From assembly GCA_037176705.1 (NCBI GenBank), contig CM073891.1, positions 91,408,327-91,472,326 of the forward strand: a DNA stretch of 64,000 nucleotides, given 5' to 3'. Below are positions 23,290-35,500 of this stretch, piece after piece. The notes under the pieces are model-generated. The model saw nothing but the letters and a program-made list of their open reading frames with translations. It ran no database searches and was not told where the DNA came from. The number at the start of each line of letters is the position of its first letter. The first letter of the stretch is position 1. Both the position numbers and the translations under genes were made by a program. The stretch comes from Molossus alvarezi. Its lineage: Eukaryota > Chordata > Mammalia > Chiroptera > Molossidae.

Positions 23290-25290
23290 CAATAGGAGAT
23301 TTCTCTCTCATCTGCTACTTCAAAATAAATTCTAAAGCCTTTCCATTCTGCTTTCTAAATATTTCCTAAATCTTTATACTTCTTTCTATCTCCATGCAAA
23401 AATTTGATCTAGACCATCATTATTTCTCACTTGGACTATTCCAGTGGTCCAACTATACCAACTTATTTGTACTCATATACAGTTTTCCTTGGTACAATGG
23501 AAAAATTTGTCTTTGCTTCTTTCTAACACTAAATTCCATTTTATAAAGGATCCCATACATTCTAAATTATTAAGGTCATGTATCATTTTTATCTCCTGCA
23601 TTATCTTTTGTCCTCTTGACAAGATCATTTCTACCAGAATACAAACAGTTTTATATTCTTCCTCTTAAATGCTAAAAACCCTCCATTGATCTCACATAAT
23701 TCTCCATCCACTGTTCCTTTTCCCTGTTATTTTTAGAGCAAAATTCCCCTATCTGCCACTTTATTTCCCATTTTCTCTTCCTCCAATTCTCTGCTGAACC
23801 TACTTCAATCAGGCATCTGTTGCTACCTAATTATCAAACTGCTATGGTCAAGATCACAAATAGCCTACAAGTTTAAAATCAAATGGTTTCTTCTCAGTCT
23901 TTCTCTTCCTCCATTTATCAATAGCATTTAATAAAATAGTTTCCTTTTTAAAACTTTTATTTTTTCATTTGATTTGTGGAATGTGTGGTTCTCTTCCTGC
24001 CAATAACACCCGCTACTCCTCAACCTCCTTTGCTAAATCCTCCTTTTATTTCTAACCACCAAAGTTTGGAGTGCCATGGCACTTAGGTCTCAACACAAAG
24101 CGACCCCTCTCCATCTTTTAAAATAACATTACTAAGCTGACAATTTCCAAGTCTACATTTCCAACCAGATCTCTCATCTAGATACAGTTTCATAAATATA
24201 ATTGCCTACTCACAATCTCCTCTTGGGTGCTTACAGGCATCTCAAACTCAAGGCAGCCATAGCAGAACATGTCATATCATCACTCCCTTTCCAAAGGGCC
24301 ACTTTTGCATCTCAGGGAATAAAAATTCCATCCTTCCAATTATTTGAGCCAAAAGCCTTGGAGTTGTTCATTACACATCTCTTTCAGTCATGTCACAGTC
24401 TGCAGCAAAACCACTTAGATCTGCATTCTAACTTTATCCTGAAATGAATACTCCCTACACCTCCATAATCACCACAACCTTTGTCTAAGACTTCAACACT
24501 CCTGCCCTGGAAAAGTGCATTAGTTCTCTAACTGGTCTTTCTGCTTTTCTCACCCACATAATGTATTCTCTATAAGGAGATAGAATTATCCTTTGAAAAT
24601 GATATAGATTATGTCATTCCTCTGCTTAGACTCTTTACCTCAGTCAAAATAAAAGGCAAAGCACTCATAATGGCTGAGGGACCCCGTGCAATCCAGCTCC
24701 TAACCACTTCTCTTGTCGCTGAGTATCTATTTGATCCATCTTTCTAAATGGAAATCTGTGGGTGTCATTCCACTGCTTTGAATCCTCCAATGAGCAGAAT
24801 AAGCCCAGATTCTTTGGAAAAGCATTTAATATTTTTCATTATCAAGCCCCTCCTTACCTTTCTGGTCTCCGCTCCTGCCATTTCCTTTTCCAATCGCACC
24901 CAACACCCCAACCAAACTGAACTTGTTTCTGCCTCGGTGGAGCAGAGACACACGCCTCCACTCTGTTGTGCAAACTGTTCTTCAGCATCAGATAAAGAGA
25001 ACTGCCACCTCATAACCATTTTCTTTGACTCCTGTTAAATTTCTAAAGAATAACCACTTTTTTTCTGTCTCTGGACTGTGCTCCAGTAGAATTTTGTATA
25101 TAGAGTTTACCTTTGTTACATCACTTCCTAAAACATTGTGTTAAAATTATTTGATTTGTCTATCTCCCTCTCTGAACAACGAGCATTTCAGGGATGGGAG
25201 ACATCTGATTTACCCTTAAGTCCTTAGCCTTTAGCACAATGCTTGGCATGTGGAAAGTTTTCAGAAATATTGGATGATATTATCAATCAA
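23290..25290 (+). repeat. L2 LINE remnant, long sense copy
   Basis: From about 23750 the L2 reverse-transcriptase coding order is visible: CAATCAGGCATCTGTTGCTA, ATGGTCAAGATCACAAATAG, then CCTCCATTTATCAATAGCAT. It is followed by the 3' region (CAGGCATCTCAAACTCAAGG, GGCAAAGCACTCATAATGGC), and the 3' end AGCACAATGCTTGGCATGTG lies near 25236-25255. Sequence at 23290-23660 also resembles L2 3' sequence and may be a second fragment. It is full of stops; no protein is possible. Confidence 0.7.
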
Positions 25291-26307
25291 TACCAAATAT
25301 AGGTATGAGTATGTATGACAAGTCACAACCTTTAAAGTTTTAATCATTTACCTACTTAGTCATTCAACTACTTGACCATTTAATTTTAACCATTTAACTA
25401 ATTTAATAAAATTCAAATGAAAAGATGGTAATCTAGAGAAAATAAAGAGTAAGAGAGTAATTTATACTTTGTTTTAATTTTTAATTCAGAACCACAAGAC
25501 AATATATTTATAAATTGGATTATTCTAATCTTTATAAAAGCATTTTATGTAATAATAAACTAGCTAAAATGTCTACATTAAATATTCTACATATACAACT
25601 TGTTTTGCTCTCTTTGAAAGTTTGTGTGCTACCAAACTAGTACACAAATCTCCAATTTTCTTTTTTTTACTTTTATACAATTCTAAAGCTATACTAGATG
25701 GCACATGAAATAAAAATTTTATGAAAAGACACCAGCAGCCAGTGGTAAGTTTCCAGCCTGCTGCATAATTCTTCTCACAAGAAGGATCTGACTGGCTTCA
25801 AGCATCATAAAAGCATTTGAGAATCTCTTTCTATGGTGCTTCTCTTATTACTATGATAGACTTTAGGATAATCATGGATGAGAAGAAGGGGCAAAATTCA
25901 GAGAAAGGTCATCAGCTGATAACATGGCTTGTGCGGCCTTGACATGGGTGTCATATGCTTTGAACAACTGCGCCTGTACTTTGGATACCACTGGAGCTGT
26001 ACTGTTTGCTAAAACTGTGTGGATTGGGGAACTGTTATCACAGCTGGTGTCAGAACTGCCTTTGTCATCCCTCCATTCTGGCTGGATGTTAGTGCCATCC
26101 ATACTCTGCTTGCTTCATTTTATCTTTCGCCTGCTCCCATCTGATGCACTACATCCATTACAATGTTTCTTTCATTTGTGTAAATGACACTGTCCTGTAA
26201 ATAAAATACTTGCACCTAAATTATTTCACAGGCGCTTCATGATATCCTTGGGTGGTAAGCAGGGCAGAAATTGTGTAAATTTAATAAAACACTAAAGTAC
26301 CATTTAT
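25291..26307. other. Non-coding; unexplained block at 25870-26215
   Basis: Mostly AT-rich. At 25870-26215 the composition changes: a minus-strand frame of 76 codons (25872-26102) contains KVQAQLFKAYDTHVKAAQAM, while the + strand has an AATAAA-like word near 26200. I do not recognise it. It could be an exon, a processed pseudogene or chance. Confidence 0.35.
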
Positions 26308-26460
26308 GGCTACCATTTATTGAAAACCTCCTTGATACCAAACACTTTAACAGGCAGTTTATATTTTATTTAGTCTGATAAACACACATTTTGTAGTTGA
26401 AGACATAGAAGTTAGACAACATGTTCAAGGTCAAACAGTAAATTGTAGCAAAATTAGGCT
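26308..26460 (-). repeat. MIR/L2-type ancient repeat, antisense
   Basis: ACCATTTATTGAAAACCTCC followed by ACAACATGTTCAAGGTCAAA matches the antisense order seen in MIR-like elements (TTTATTGAGCACC, then CTTGCCCAAGGTCAC). Strongly diverged. Confidence 0.5.
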
Positions 26461-27218
26461 TTTTGAGGCAATATATTATATATATACATGTGCATGTGAA
26501 TATGTATTTACTCTGGGGCCCATATAAAGCATGGACTAATTTTTAAGCCTTTACTAAAAAAAAAAATTACTAGCCTTTATCTTTTCTCTCTTTTATAGCT
26601 AGAAAACAGTTAGCTTTGACTTCAAACAAAATACATTACATTATATGAGATTCAGGGCAAGGCAAGGCATTTCCCCCCAGGAGGTCACAAGCCAGGAAAA
26701 GCTTTTATGGTGGAAGAGATTTAAGAAGCCTATGTCGTGCCTTTTTCATCTGCGATAGAACCATTTCTGTTAATGCAAGGAAGTGATTCAGCTCTCAGGT
26801 GGGGAAACCTTGTCCTTCACACAGCTGGAGCTCCGAATAGAAGTACTAAATTTACTAAACTGTCTAGAAAGCTTCCAGGGTCTACTAAGACAGGTCTGTC
26901 TACTGTGCCCGGTCCTCTCCTCCTGCAATGCTAGCAGCAGGGTCGCTGAGGAGAATGAACCGGGATGACAGACAACAGAAGGGAAGGAAGAAGGAGAGCA
27001 TCTCTTTTCACTGGGACACAAGAAGTTAGCAAGTGACGTAAAAATTTTCCATTCCTTTGCAACTCAGAGAATGTCCACAATGTCTAGTGAAGGTAAGAGT
27101 AGTTAGTGCTGAGGGGCTTTTGATATTTGTGGAAATAGGTGGATTATTCTGATATTGTATTTTATGGTGAAACTTATATGTCCACCCAGAGTAACTTGAG
27201 GTGATTGGATTATTCCTT
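26461..27218. other. Unrecognised sequence with a GC-higher patch
   Basis: An AT microsatellite-like stretch lies at about 26470-26500. Positions 26640-27020 have higher G+C than the surroundings and overlapping open frames on both strands, but no known domain. Status unknown. Confidence 0.35.
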
Positions 27219-27234
27219 AAAGAACCAGCATCTC

Positions 27235-27484
27235 GCCCTGGCCGGTTTGGCTCAGCGGTTAGAGCTTCGGCCTGCGGTCCTGAGAGACCCGGGTTTGGTT
27301 CCTGCTAAGGGCATGTACCTCGGTTGCAGTTTGTCCCCGGCCCTGGTCGGTTGTGCGGGTGGCAGCCACTCGATGTGTTCCTTTCACATCGATGTTTCTC
27401 TCTCTCTCTCTCTGTTCCTCTCTCTCCCTCCCACTCTACCTGAACAAAAAATAGAAAAATGTCCTCCGGTGAGGATAAAAAAAA
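27235..27484 (+). mobile_element. VES SINE, full length
   Basis: Typical young VES. Target-site duplication AAAGAACCAGCATCTC at 27219-27234 and 27485-27500. The nick site reads TT/AAAG, close to the L1 endonuclease preference TT/AAAA. Confidence 0.93.
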
Positions 27485-27500
27485 AAAGAACCAGCATCTC

Positions 27501-28452
27501 CCAAAGCTCTTCCCCCAACGGGACAAGATGAATTTACTAGGAACCCCGGATTAAATGATCCCCTGGAAAACCTATCTAGCGCAGGCATTTTCAACAACTA
27601 CCTCTACACAAAAATATTTGGAAAGTTAAGAATATTTGCTCACATTGTTGTACTGTGTTAAATATCCATTTCTATACTTATTAGTATTTAGTATTATTTA
27701 CCAATGGTTATTATAATCCACCTTCATTATTTACATTGTGTAGCATTAGACATTCTATGAAAACAATCATAACTTTGTTGGTACTTGAGACTATTATTTT
27801 AAATATTTTAGGTAGCACTTTAACAGTCATTTCATCTCATTGTTACAATTTCCCATTCTAATTTTCCCCTAAGGTTTTTTTGTAACCTGAAACACTAGAT
27901 TTCTACAATTGAAGCATAAATGAATTTCAAGTCCAATAACAGTGATATAGGCAATTTTCTAAACTTTTGATAAATTGGTATATCTTGTGATTGAATCTGA
28001 TCTAACATCAAACTTGTATTGCCTAAAGAAAATGTTATAATGCTGTTGTATTCCATTGTTCTTATAAAGAATTTTAAGTCTTTATTTTTTGGAAACATTC
28101 AACATTTTCTCTCAATTCTGCATAAACCCTAAACCAGAGGGTTCTATATGAAACCCACTAGTGTTAAAGACAAACTGTGTTGTAAGTAGTTCAAATAGGG
28201 ATGCTAAATTTATTCCACAAGTGGCTTTAATGTGTTCTAAAAATAAGTTTACTGCAGTTAGTTATAATTTTTGTCTTTTAAAGTGAGAGACTAAGATAAA
28301 AACAAAAATGTTTGGCTACTTAATTCCCAACAGAAAGAGTTGCCCACATTCTTAGTCACTATCATTATCACCCTTACACCTTGCCCCCAACCAAATATCC
28401 AAATGAATTAACAGAAAAATAATACTGAAAATTCATTGTAAAGAAGTTTTTA
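27501..28452. other. AT-rich sequence, nothing recognised
   Basis: No gene, RNA or repeat could be identified. Confidence 0.45.
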
Positions 28453-28467
28453 AAAATCTATGCCCTG

Positions 28468-28625
28468 GCCCTGGCTGGTTTTGCTCAGTGGTTAGAGCTT
28501 CGGCCTGCAGTCCAGAGAGACCTGGGTTTGGTTCCCACTAAGTGCGTGTAGCTTGGTTGCAGTTTGTCCCTGGCCCTGGCTGGTCATGCGGGTGGCAGCC
28601 TCTCGATGTGTCCTTTTCACATCGA

Positions 28626-28669
<44 letters not shown>

Positions 28670-28754
28670 TCTCTCTCTCTCTTCCTCTCTCCCTCCCACT
28701 CTATCTGAACAAAAAAATGAAAAAAATGTCCTTGGGTGAGGATTAAAAAAAAAC
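28468..28754 (+). mobile_element. VES SINE with expanded (CT)n
   Basis: Full VES with a long (CT)n/(CTCTTCCT) region (28631-28690) and an A-tail. An imperfect target-site duplication about 15 bp long ends in ATGCCCTGG: about 28454-28468 before the element and 28755-28769 after it. Confidence 0.9.
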
Positions 28755-28769
28755 AAAACCATGCCCTGG

Positions 28770-30500
28770 ACAATGTTTTCGCTCATAAGCCAGGCTTACA
28801 GATAGATAAGTAATAAGGCTTCTTTGTTCTCCATCCAAGACATTGGCTCTACTGACCAGTTAAGATGCTGGAGGTTAGTCCCATTATCTCTTTAATGAAC
28901 TGTTCTCCATCAAATATCATTTAAAATATAAGTATATTACTTCAGTGAGGAACTAAGTAACAATTAACACTAAATATATTATCAAATTATGCTTTTTCAA
29001 CTATGGTTTTAAAGGCATGTATTAGAGTCCTATACTAACTGGCTGTGAAGTTACTCACCATCTAGAAGAAAAGAGGACCAGTGGGTGACTGGTGAAGAAG
29101 GAGAGATAGGAAAATGAGGGCAAATCTACATTTAACAACATTTAACAGCTCTGGAAAGCTAAGAGCTAAGAATTTAAGCCAAAAATTGATTCTGGAACAC
29201 GAAGAAAACAGAGCACAGGTAGGGGTGAAGGTAAAGGAGGTGAATTAGTCAATAAAATATTTAAGACTCTATCAATACAGCATACTTGGTCTTGGATATC
29301 TATAAAATTTGAACAAATATGAGACTATATTCACCAAGAGTTTACAACATAGCCTCAGGTTAGCTACACACATGAGACAAAGTTGTGATGAGTTTCTTGT
29401 GAAGCATTCAATAAAACATTCCTGTAGATGGAATTCAAGGGAGACTTGTCTTTGCTGAATCACAGTTGTCTCGTTTGTTAGAGAAATGCTCCAGGGTATC
29501 GGAAATGCACTGCTTAGTCACTCAAAAATTAGACACGAAAGTAGCAAAAAAGTCATGAGCCACTGAACTTAAACACTGATTTTAATATTAGCATTTTTCT
29601 TATATTATGTAAAAAATGTTTGCATATTGTAGAATTGTTTTACCAAAATGCTATTTTACATTTTGCATCAGCTCTCACAATGCAAACAAGAAAAGAATGC
29701 TTAAAATAGACTAATGTATTTATTTTAGAGCTTTACTTAAAACATTCTTTGCTACAGCTACAGTATGTTTCATTTATGAGGATTGCTAAGAAAAATATTT
29801 TTAGTCTTATCCAGAATAAACTGTTTGCTTCTATTTTATTAACATTATAAAATACATTACTGGTTTTGTTCACTTCTTTGCCCTTACGTCAGGAGGTAAC
29901 TCAGACACAAGTCTTCTCTGCACCTTTGTTGTACAGGACTGTACAGCAAGCATTTCTGAGTGCTCTCCTTGTCCTTACTGCTGTTTCTTCTGCCTAAGTG
30001 GTTTTATTGCAGTTGTTTTGTCTTCCATTTTTTTATCTTGATATATATTTTTGTCATAATATAAGCATATTATCCTAATAAGTAAGCATACATATACTAT
30101 GTACCTATAATATATATAATTGTTGATATTAATGTAAGAAGAACATAAATAATAAAATTCATATTCTAGATCAGTGACTTGTGAATTTGCTAGTAACTCT
30201 CAGTTTAGCTTTTGAGTAACTAAACATTGTATGCATGTACATGTATGAATATGCACATATACATAGATATGGATATATACTCACACAAATACATATACAT
30301 ATGATAGGAAATATATATGTTATGACTACATATATATGTTTGTAATCACCTCATATTTTTTTGAAAACAAGACAAATAGTTCTTAATTTCTTTTTAAATT
30401 TCCTCACAAGTAATACCACAATCAGCAAATGATTACAAGGTAAAATGCAAGGATATAAAGGAGCTTCTCATTAGTTCAGTTATATTAATTTTTGTTAAGA
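28770..30500. other. AT-rich sequence, nothing recognised
   Basis: TA-rich alternating sequence at about 30230-30345 (ATACATATACATATG-like). No gene or clear repeat otherwise. Confidence 0.45.
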
Positions 30501-30510
30501 AAGTTGTACG

Positions 30511-30609
30511 GCCCTGGCCAGTTTGGCTCAGCAGTTGGAGTGTTGGCCTGCACACCAGAGAGTCCTGGGTTCGGTTCCCAGTAGGGGCACGAACCACCAA
30601 AAAAAAAAA
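30511..30609 (+). mobile_element. Short tRNA-only VES-like SINE
   Basis: Only the tRNA-like head is present: GGCTCAGCAGTTGGAGTG, B-box-like GGTTCGGTTCCC, then GTAGGGGCACGAACCACC and poly(A). The usual VES body, (CT)n and GGTGAGGAT tail are absent. Target-site duplication AAGTTGTAC at 30501-30509 and 30610-30618 shows that it inserted in this short form. Confidence 0.85.
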
Positions 30610-31224
30610 AAGTTGTACACTTACCAAACAAGAATTCTAATTCTTGTTCCCTTTTCACATCAGAGTGTGAAGACGGGACTTTCTTGCAGTGTTTCTTATG
30701 AAAGACAGAAGTACTTTTACCCACAGATTTCACTCAATGTCTTAACATATTTCATATTAATGTTTCATCAAATGTAATAGCAACTGCCATCATACAGCAA
30801 AATTTATTTTAAGGAAATTAACTTCCAAACACAAAAGTCATTGTATTTATTATACTTTTTATCCCACCATAATTTAAAGACAATATCTGAAAAAATAAAC
30901 AATCCCCTGGAATATAAGATTTGGTATTTAAATTCTTTGACTTTTTCTTTACCTATTGATATATTTATGGTAGAAAACTTGAAAAATATAAATATACATA
31001 AAATATCTCATTGTTTTGAAAGTACATTTTAGACATTTATAAATTATATTCATTAGGACAAACAAGACTTTGCCAGGCTAACAAAGAACCCTTAATCTCC
31101 ATAGTTTCAACCAACCAAAGTTTATATCTCACACATATCATGTCCAATACAGGTCATCTGGGGTCTCTGTTCATTATAATTATTAAGGACTCAGGTTGGC
31201 AGAGGTTCTATCTAGCTCTGCATT

Positions 31225-31640
31225 ATGCTATACAGAAGCCATGAGCCACACAGTTATTAAACACCTGAAACATGGCTAGTTTGAGTTAAGATGTGCTATA
31301 AATGTGAAATGCATATCAGATACTGACGACCTAACATCAAAACATATAAATAAAATTATCTCATTAATAACTATTATATTGATTACATGTTAAAATAACA
31401 TTTGAGACCCTGGCCAGTTTGGCTCAGCAGTTGAGCGTCAACCTGCGGACCAGAGAGTCCTGGGTTCGGTTCCCACTAGGGGCACATAACACCAAAAAAT
31501 AAAATAAAATAACATTTGAGATACATTAGTTAAATACAATATATTATTAAAATTAACGTCACCTTTTCCTTTTATAATGTGGCTACTAGAAAATTTTAAA
31601 TTGCATATGTGACTCCCATTATATGTCATTTGAGTTGTGC
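31225..31640 (-). repeat. hAT-type MER DNA transposon remnant, interrupted
   Basis: TGAAACATGGCTAGTTTGAG and AATGTGAAATGCATATCAG, then ACTATTATATTGATTACATG; after the inserted SINE, TATATTATTAAAATTAACGT and AATGTGGCTACTAGAAAATT. This is the order of a common mammalian non-autonomous element with CAGTGCTGTCCAATAG-type ends. Exact subfamily not assigned. Confidence 0.6.
31407..31504 (+). mobile_element. Short tRNA-only VES-like SINE, second copy
   Basis: The same short design as the copy at 30511: CTGGCCAGTTTGGCTCAGCA, ACCAGAGAGTCCTGGGTTCG, ACTAGGGGCACATAACACC, then an A-rich tail. Target-site duplication TAAAATAACATTTGAG at 31391-31406 and 31505-31520. It lies inside the hAT-type element. Confidence 0.85.
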
Positions 31641-32150
31641 TTGTTGAGACAGTGCTTCCGCAATTGCCACAGCAAGAAAAAGAAAATGCAGTATATCGTG
31701 CACAAGTTGTTAAAGTTCCCATCTGGAAACAACACTCATCTTTTCCACTAACATTGCCTTGGCCAAAAGTCTCACGGGCCAGGCATCATTTCAAGGAGCT
31801 GGGGGATAGAGAAATACAGACCCATCATATTCTTAGTAGGAGAATCACTTTGAGCATGGCTATATTTTATACCCAGATAACTAAATATAAATCCTAATCA
31901 GTGCATACAGCTTTGTAAGCATTTTCGCACACACAAAAAAAATATTTTTAATTTTATTTTCATTGCTTCAGTGCTCACACAACATTTCTACCCTTGATTG
32001 CCTAGCTTTATCTATCACTAGTAAACTAGAGTATTTCCTCAATTAATTGTATGAGAACAGTATATACATGGTACTTACAAGGAAAAGAGGAAACCAACAA
32101 AAGAAGTTTGTTAATATTCCTGAAAAATTAGAGGCAGAAAATGAAGGGAA

Positions 32151-32151
32151 A

Positions 32152-32190
<39 letters not shown>
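32151..32190 (+). repeat. (GA)n microsatellite
   Basis: About 18 tandem GA units starting after AAAACGA, ending at GAAAGAGAATG. Confidence 0.95.
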
Positions 32191-32197
<7 letters not shown>

Positions 32198-32780
32198 ATG
32201 TTAGGACCAATTAAGGACAGTAGAAAGGAATTTTTGGGGAGAGGTTACTAATCAAAAGTATTCTTCAAAAGAGAAGAAAACACCATAAGAATTCTGAAGA
32301 GCAAAAGATTCCTACCATACTACCTTAGTAACCTGATTTTTCTCCTCTGATACTTGTAGCAATTTTAAGTTGTTCTTTTAATTCATAAGTTTTACTAAGT
32401 GTGTCATAGGGTAAATCTATTTTCTTTTATTTTGCCTTATATGTGGGAAAACCTCTCAATCTCTTCCTTCAGCTCCCGAAAGTTATCTTCCAATTTATCT
32501 GTATTTCTTCTCTTCTAATTGTTAATATTCTTAGTTAGGGACACCTAAAATTCTGAAATTTGTCTCTCTGATTTTTTATATTTATGTGTGTATCTACGTG
32601 TCTGTATATGTATATTCACACACACATATATACATATGCAGGCACACAAAAGCATATATTATTTTTATGCCTCTTTTCTTTCCATTTAAATGGAAATTTT
32701 ATAATTTATTTGCTATATCCTGAATTTAGTCTTCTATAATTCCAATTTTACTCTCTGTTGTTTGAAATACTGATTTAAAT

Positions 32781-32997
32781 TTTTTTTCTTTACTGATTTT
32801 AGAGAAAGAGGAAGGAGAGGGAGAGAGAGAGAGAGAGATAAAAACATTGATGAGAGAGAACATCGATTGACTGCCTCCTGCATGCCCGGCACCGGGGATG
32901 TGGCCCACAACCTGGGCATGTGCCCTGACTAAGAATGGAACTAGCAACCTCTTGATGCATGGGTCGATGTTCAACCACTGAGCCGCATCGGCCGGAC
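32781..32997 (-). mobile_element. Older VES-related SINE, antisense
   Basis: T-rich start, GA-rich block, GATGAGAGAGAACATCGATT, CACAACCTGGGCATGTGCCC, ending CAACCACTGAGCCGCATCGG. A target-site duplication like AAATACTGATTT (32765-32776) and AAATATTGATTT (32999-33010) flanks it. Confidence 0.88.
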
Positions 32998-33357
32998 TAA
33001 ATATTGATTTTATTTATTGAATTGTTTTTTTGGTTTCCTTGCAACACTTATAAAATTTTTTATCCACTTGACTATTTTATTTATTTATTTTATTTTTTTC
33101 GTCACCATTTATCCCCTCAATGCCCTCTTCCACCTCACCCACCTCCCCACACCATAATCAGTGTGGTGATTTTGTAGATACTTTTAGTAAAATAAACTAG
33201 TAGTAGAATTACTAGATAAAATATATGCCTAATTTTTCTCTTGTAATACCTATTACAAAATTTATATCAATTACCTCCGCAATACTAGTCAACTATTATT
33301 TTATGATTTGACTCTTTATTTTAAACTCTTAATTCCAAATTACTTTCTGTGTTTTTG

Positions 33358-33540
33358 TGCACAGCAATACTGTCCAGTAGGTCTTTCTGCAATAATGGAA
33401 ATGATTTATATCTGTTCCATCCAGTACAGTAACCACTAACTACATGTAGCCATATGCGACTAGTGAAACTGAAGGGTAACTAGTGAGACTGAGGAAATTA
33501 ATTTAAAATTTTTTAAATTTTAATTTAAATAACAATATAT
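33358..33540 (+). repeat. hAT-type MER DNA transposon remnant
   Basis: AATACTGTCCAGTAGGTCTT, CAATAATGGAAATGATTTAT, TGTAGCCATATGCGACTAGT, then ACTGAGGAAATTAATTT: the familiar order of a non-autonomous MER element that begins CAGTGCTGTCCAATAG. Subfamily not assigned. Confidence 0.6.
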
Positions 33541-34139
33541 AGATAGCATATATATAGAATACATGCTTCCTCAAACACTAGTAGTAATGTTGAAAAATAC
33601 TTTTCTTTGAGCTTCTTTAGTAAATTATTCTTAGTTATTTTCTTATATTGCTTGTTCTGAATGATGTTCTCATCATCTGCTATATTTTGTTGTAGCCTAT
33701 ATTTAGAATTTCTATTTAATCATCTTGGGATAAGAAAGGTTTTCATATTTGTTATTTGCTAAGAGACAAATATATAATTCTTTTTACTTTGTTTACTCTC
33801 CTGTTACAAGAGTTTTGAATCCTTTCAGACTTACAGTTATATGTAAAATTGGGTATAATGGGATGAACCTAACCCAGTTTCCAAGATCTGAAACACGTGC
33901 TTATTTAATATGCTCTAATGAAGTATATTAGTGTTCAAACTCAATGAAGTGGATAAAAAATCTACAATTTCTAATATATGTAGACTCCTTAGATTTATGC
34001 TCCTCTCCAGAGTAATTAATAAGTTGGAATTGAACTTCCCAGAGTACAGTGTGTCATTCTGGTTTACCTCCCCATCTTCATATCCATACCACCTGCTTTG
34101 TTATTTTCTGGGTGTCGATATCCTAATGGCTGCTGAGTC

Positions 34140-34560
34140 CCTTTGACATGACCCTGACAATTATTTCTGGCTTCTGATATGACAAGTTGTTCAAAGTTCA
34201 CATTGGACATTTCCTCAGAATCTCTCATTCTAGAACAAGCCCTGATTTATTGTAAGTGTAAAATGGTATTTGCAGTGCTCATTTCTATTGCGCTGGCATT
34301 GTGTCCTTGGCCTTGCCCATGGACAGAGCAGGAAATAATTACATATTTGCTTTATTTCACATTACTTACATTGTAGCCATCACAACAGCAATACTACCTC
34401 CAACAATACAACTATTAAAATTTTTGATTTTTTTATGTTCTTTTTTACCTTAAGATATTCCACTAGGACTGAATAGTCACATTATTCCATTTAGGGTCAC
34501 TTGGAACAGCTCCTATCTGTGAGGCTGTATTATCAATGGGTACAAATGTAGGTCCATGTG
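34140..34560 (-). repeat. Ancient interspersed repeat, probably antisense L1M 3' sequence
   Basis: TATGACAAGTTGTTCAAAGT, AACAAGCCCTGATTTATTGT, AAAATGGTATTTGCAGTGCT and TGGACAGAGCAGGAAATAAT resemble antisense 3' sequence of an old L1 group as I remember it. Diverged; classification tentative. Confidence 0.4.
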
Positions 34561-34604
34561 CTTCCTTTTATTTTCTAGTTTTAGTTATTTTTAAAAAACT
34601 ATTT

Positions 34605-34807
34605 CATTGATTTTTTTTTTTTTTTTTTTTTTAGAGAGGGAGAGAGATAGAAACATCGATGTGGGAGAAACATCAATCGGCCGCCTCCTGCAATACCCCA
34701 CTGGTGATCGAGCTCGTAACCAGGCAGGTGCCCTGACCGGGACTCGAACCAGGACCTCTCAGTCCATGGAATGACGTTCAATCTACTGAGCCACACCAGC
34801 TGGGCTA
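34605..34807 (-). mobile_element. Older VES-related SINE, antisense
   Basis: Starts with a run of T (tail), then AGATAGAAACATCGATGTGG, CCTGACCGGGACTCGAACCA and CACACCAGCTGGGCT. A duplication around TTTTAGTTAT flanks it (about 34578 and 34810). Confidence 0.88.
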
Positions 34808-35114
34808 TTTTTAGTTATCTTTTATTTTTTATTTTATTTTATAATTACATAAAACATAATACCTTGAGAAAAATAGACATCTGTAAGTACCCATTGACAT
34901 AACTCAATAAATGAATAAATAAGAAAACAAAATCCCTCGCTTACAGTAGAATGCCAACTACATGTAGAAATAATGATGAAACTGGAACATTGCTATGGCA
35001 TCATCACAGTAATAATTACTCTGTACATAAAATATTAATGGTGCTAAAAGCAGTGGGTGAAAGTGGGGTCAGAAATAGGATTTTAGCATAATCTCAAAAC
35101 TTCTTTCCCCCTAA

Positions 35115-35500
35115 AAACAACTTACTGACGGAGGGAAAAAGAAGTAGCTTCACAGTGGTAAAACCTGGCAGATGCACCACCTTAATCAAGACTCAAACTA
35201 CAGCCACCAGAAATGACAGTCAGCATTGTGACCTGGCTGGTGGAGATGAGCGGAAAGAACACAGCATTGCTCCTGTGACTTTCCAGCCAAAAACCCGTAA
35301 TCTGTGTGTAATCAGGAGAAAACATTAGACAAACCCAAACTGAACGATAACAAGGAGAACAACTGACCTGTAATCTTAAAAAATATGTCAAGGTCATAAA
35401 AATAAGGGAAAGATTGAGAAATGGTTCTTTAAGAAAAAGACTGAGAAGACCTAACAACCAGGTGTCACACAAGATCTTAGATTGGATTCTTTTGTTATGA
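35115..35500. repeat. Ancient interspersed repeat remnant, class uncertain
   Basis: ACAGTGGTAAAACCTGGCAG, GACAAACCCAAACTGAACGA, ACTGACCTGTAATCTTAAAA and TGTCAAGGTCATAAAAATAA follow an order I recognise from a common old mammalian repeat, but I cannot name the family safely. Confidence 0.4.

Noticed and set aside
28631..28690. Apparent protein made of Ser/Leu or Arg/Glu repeats on either strand
   Set aside because: Translation of the (CT)n block of a VES SINE; not a gene.
33060..33130. T-rich then C-rich stretch resembling an antisense L1 3' end
   Set aside because: It looks like the C-rich complement of an L1 tail, but the diagnostic GTTACAGAT word is missing and no target-site duplication was found.
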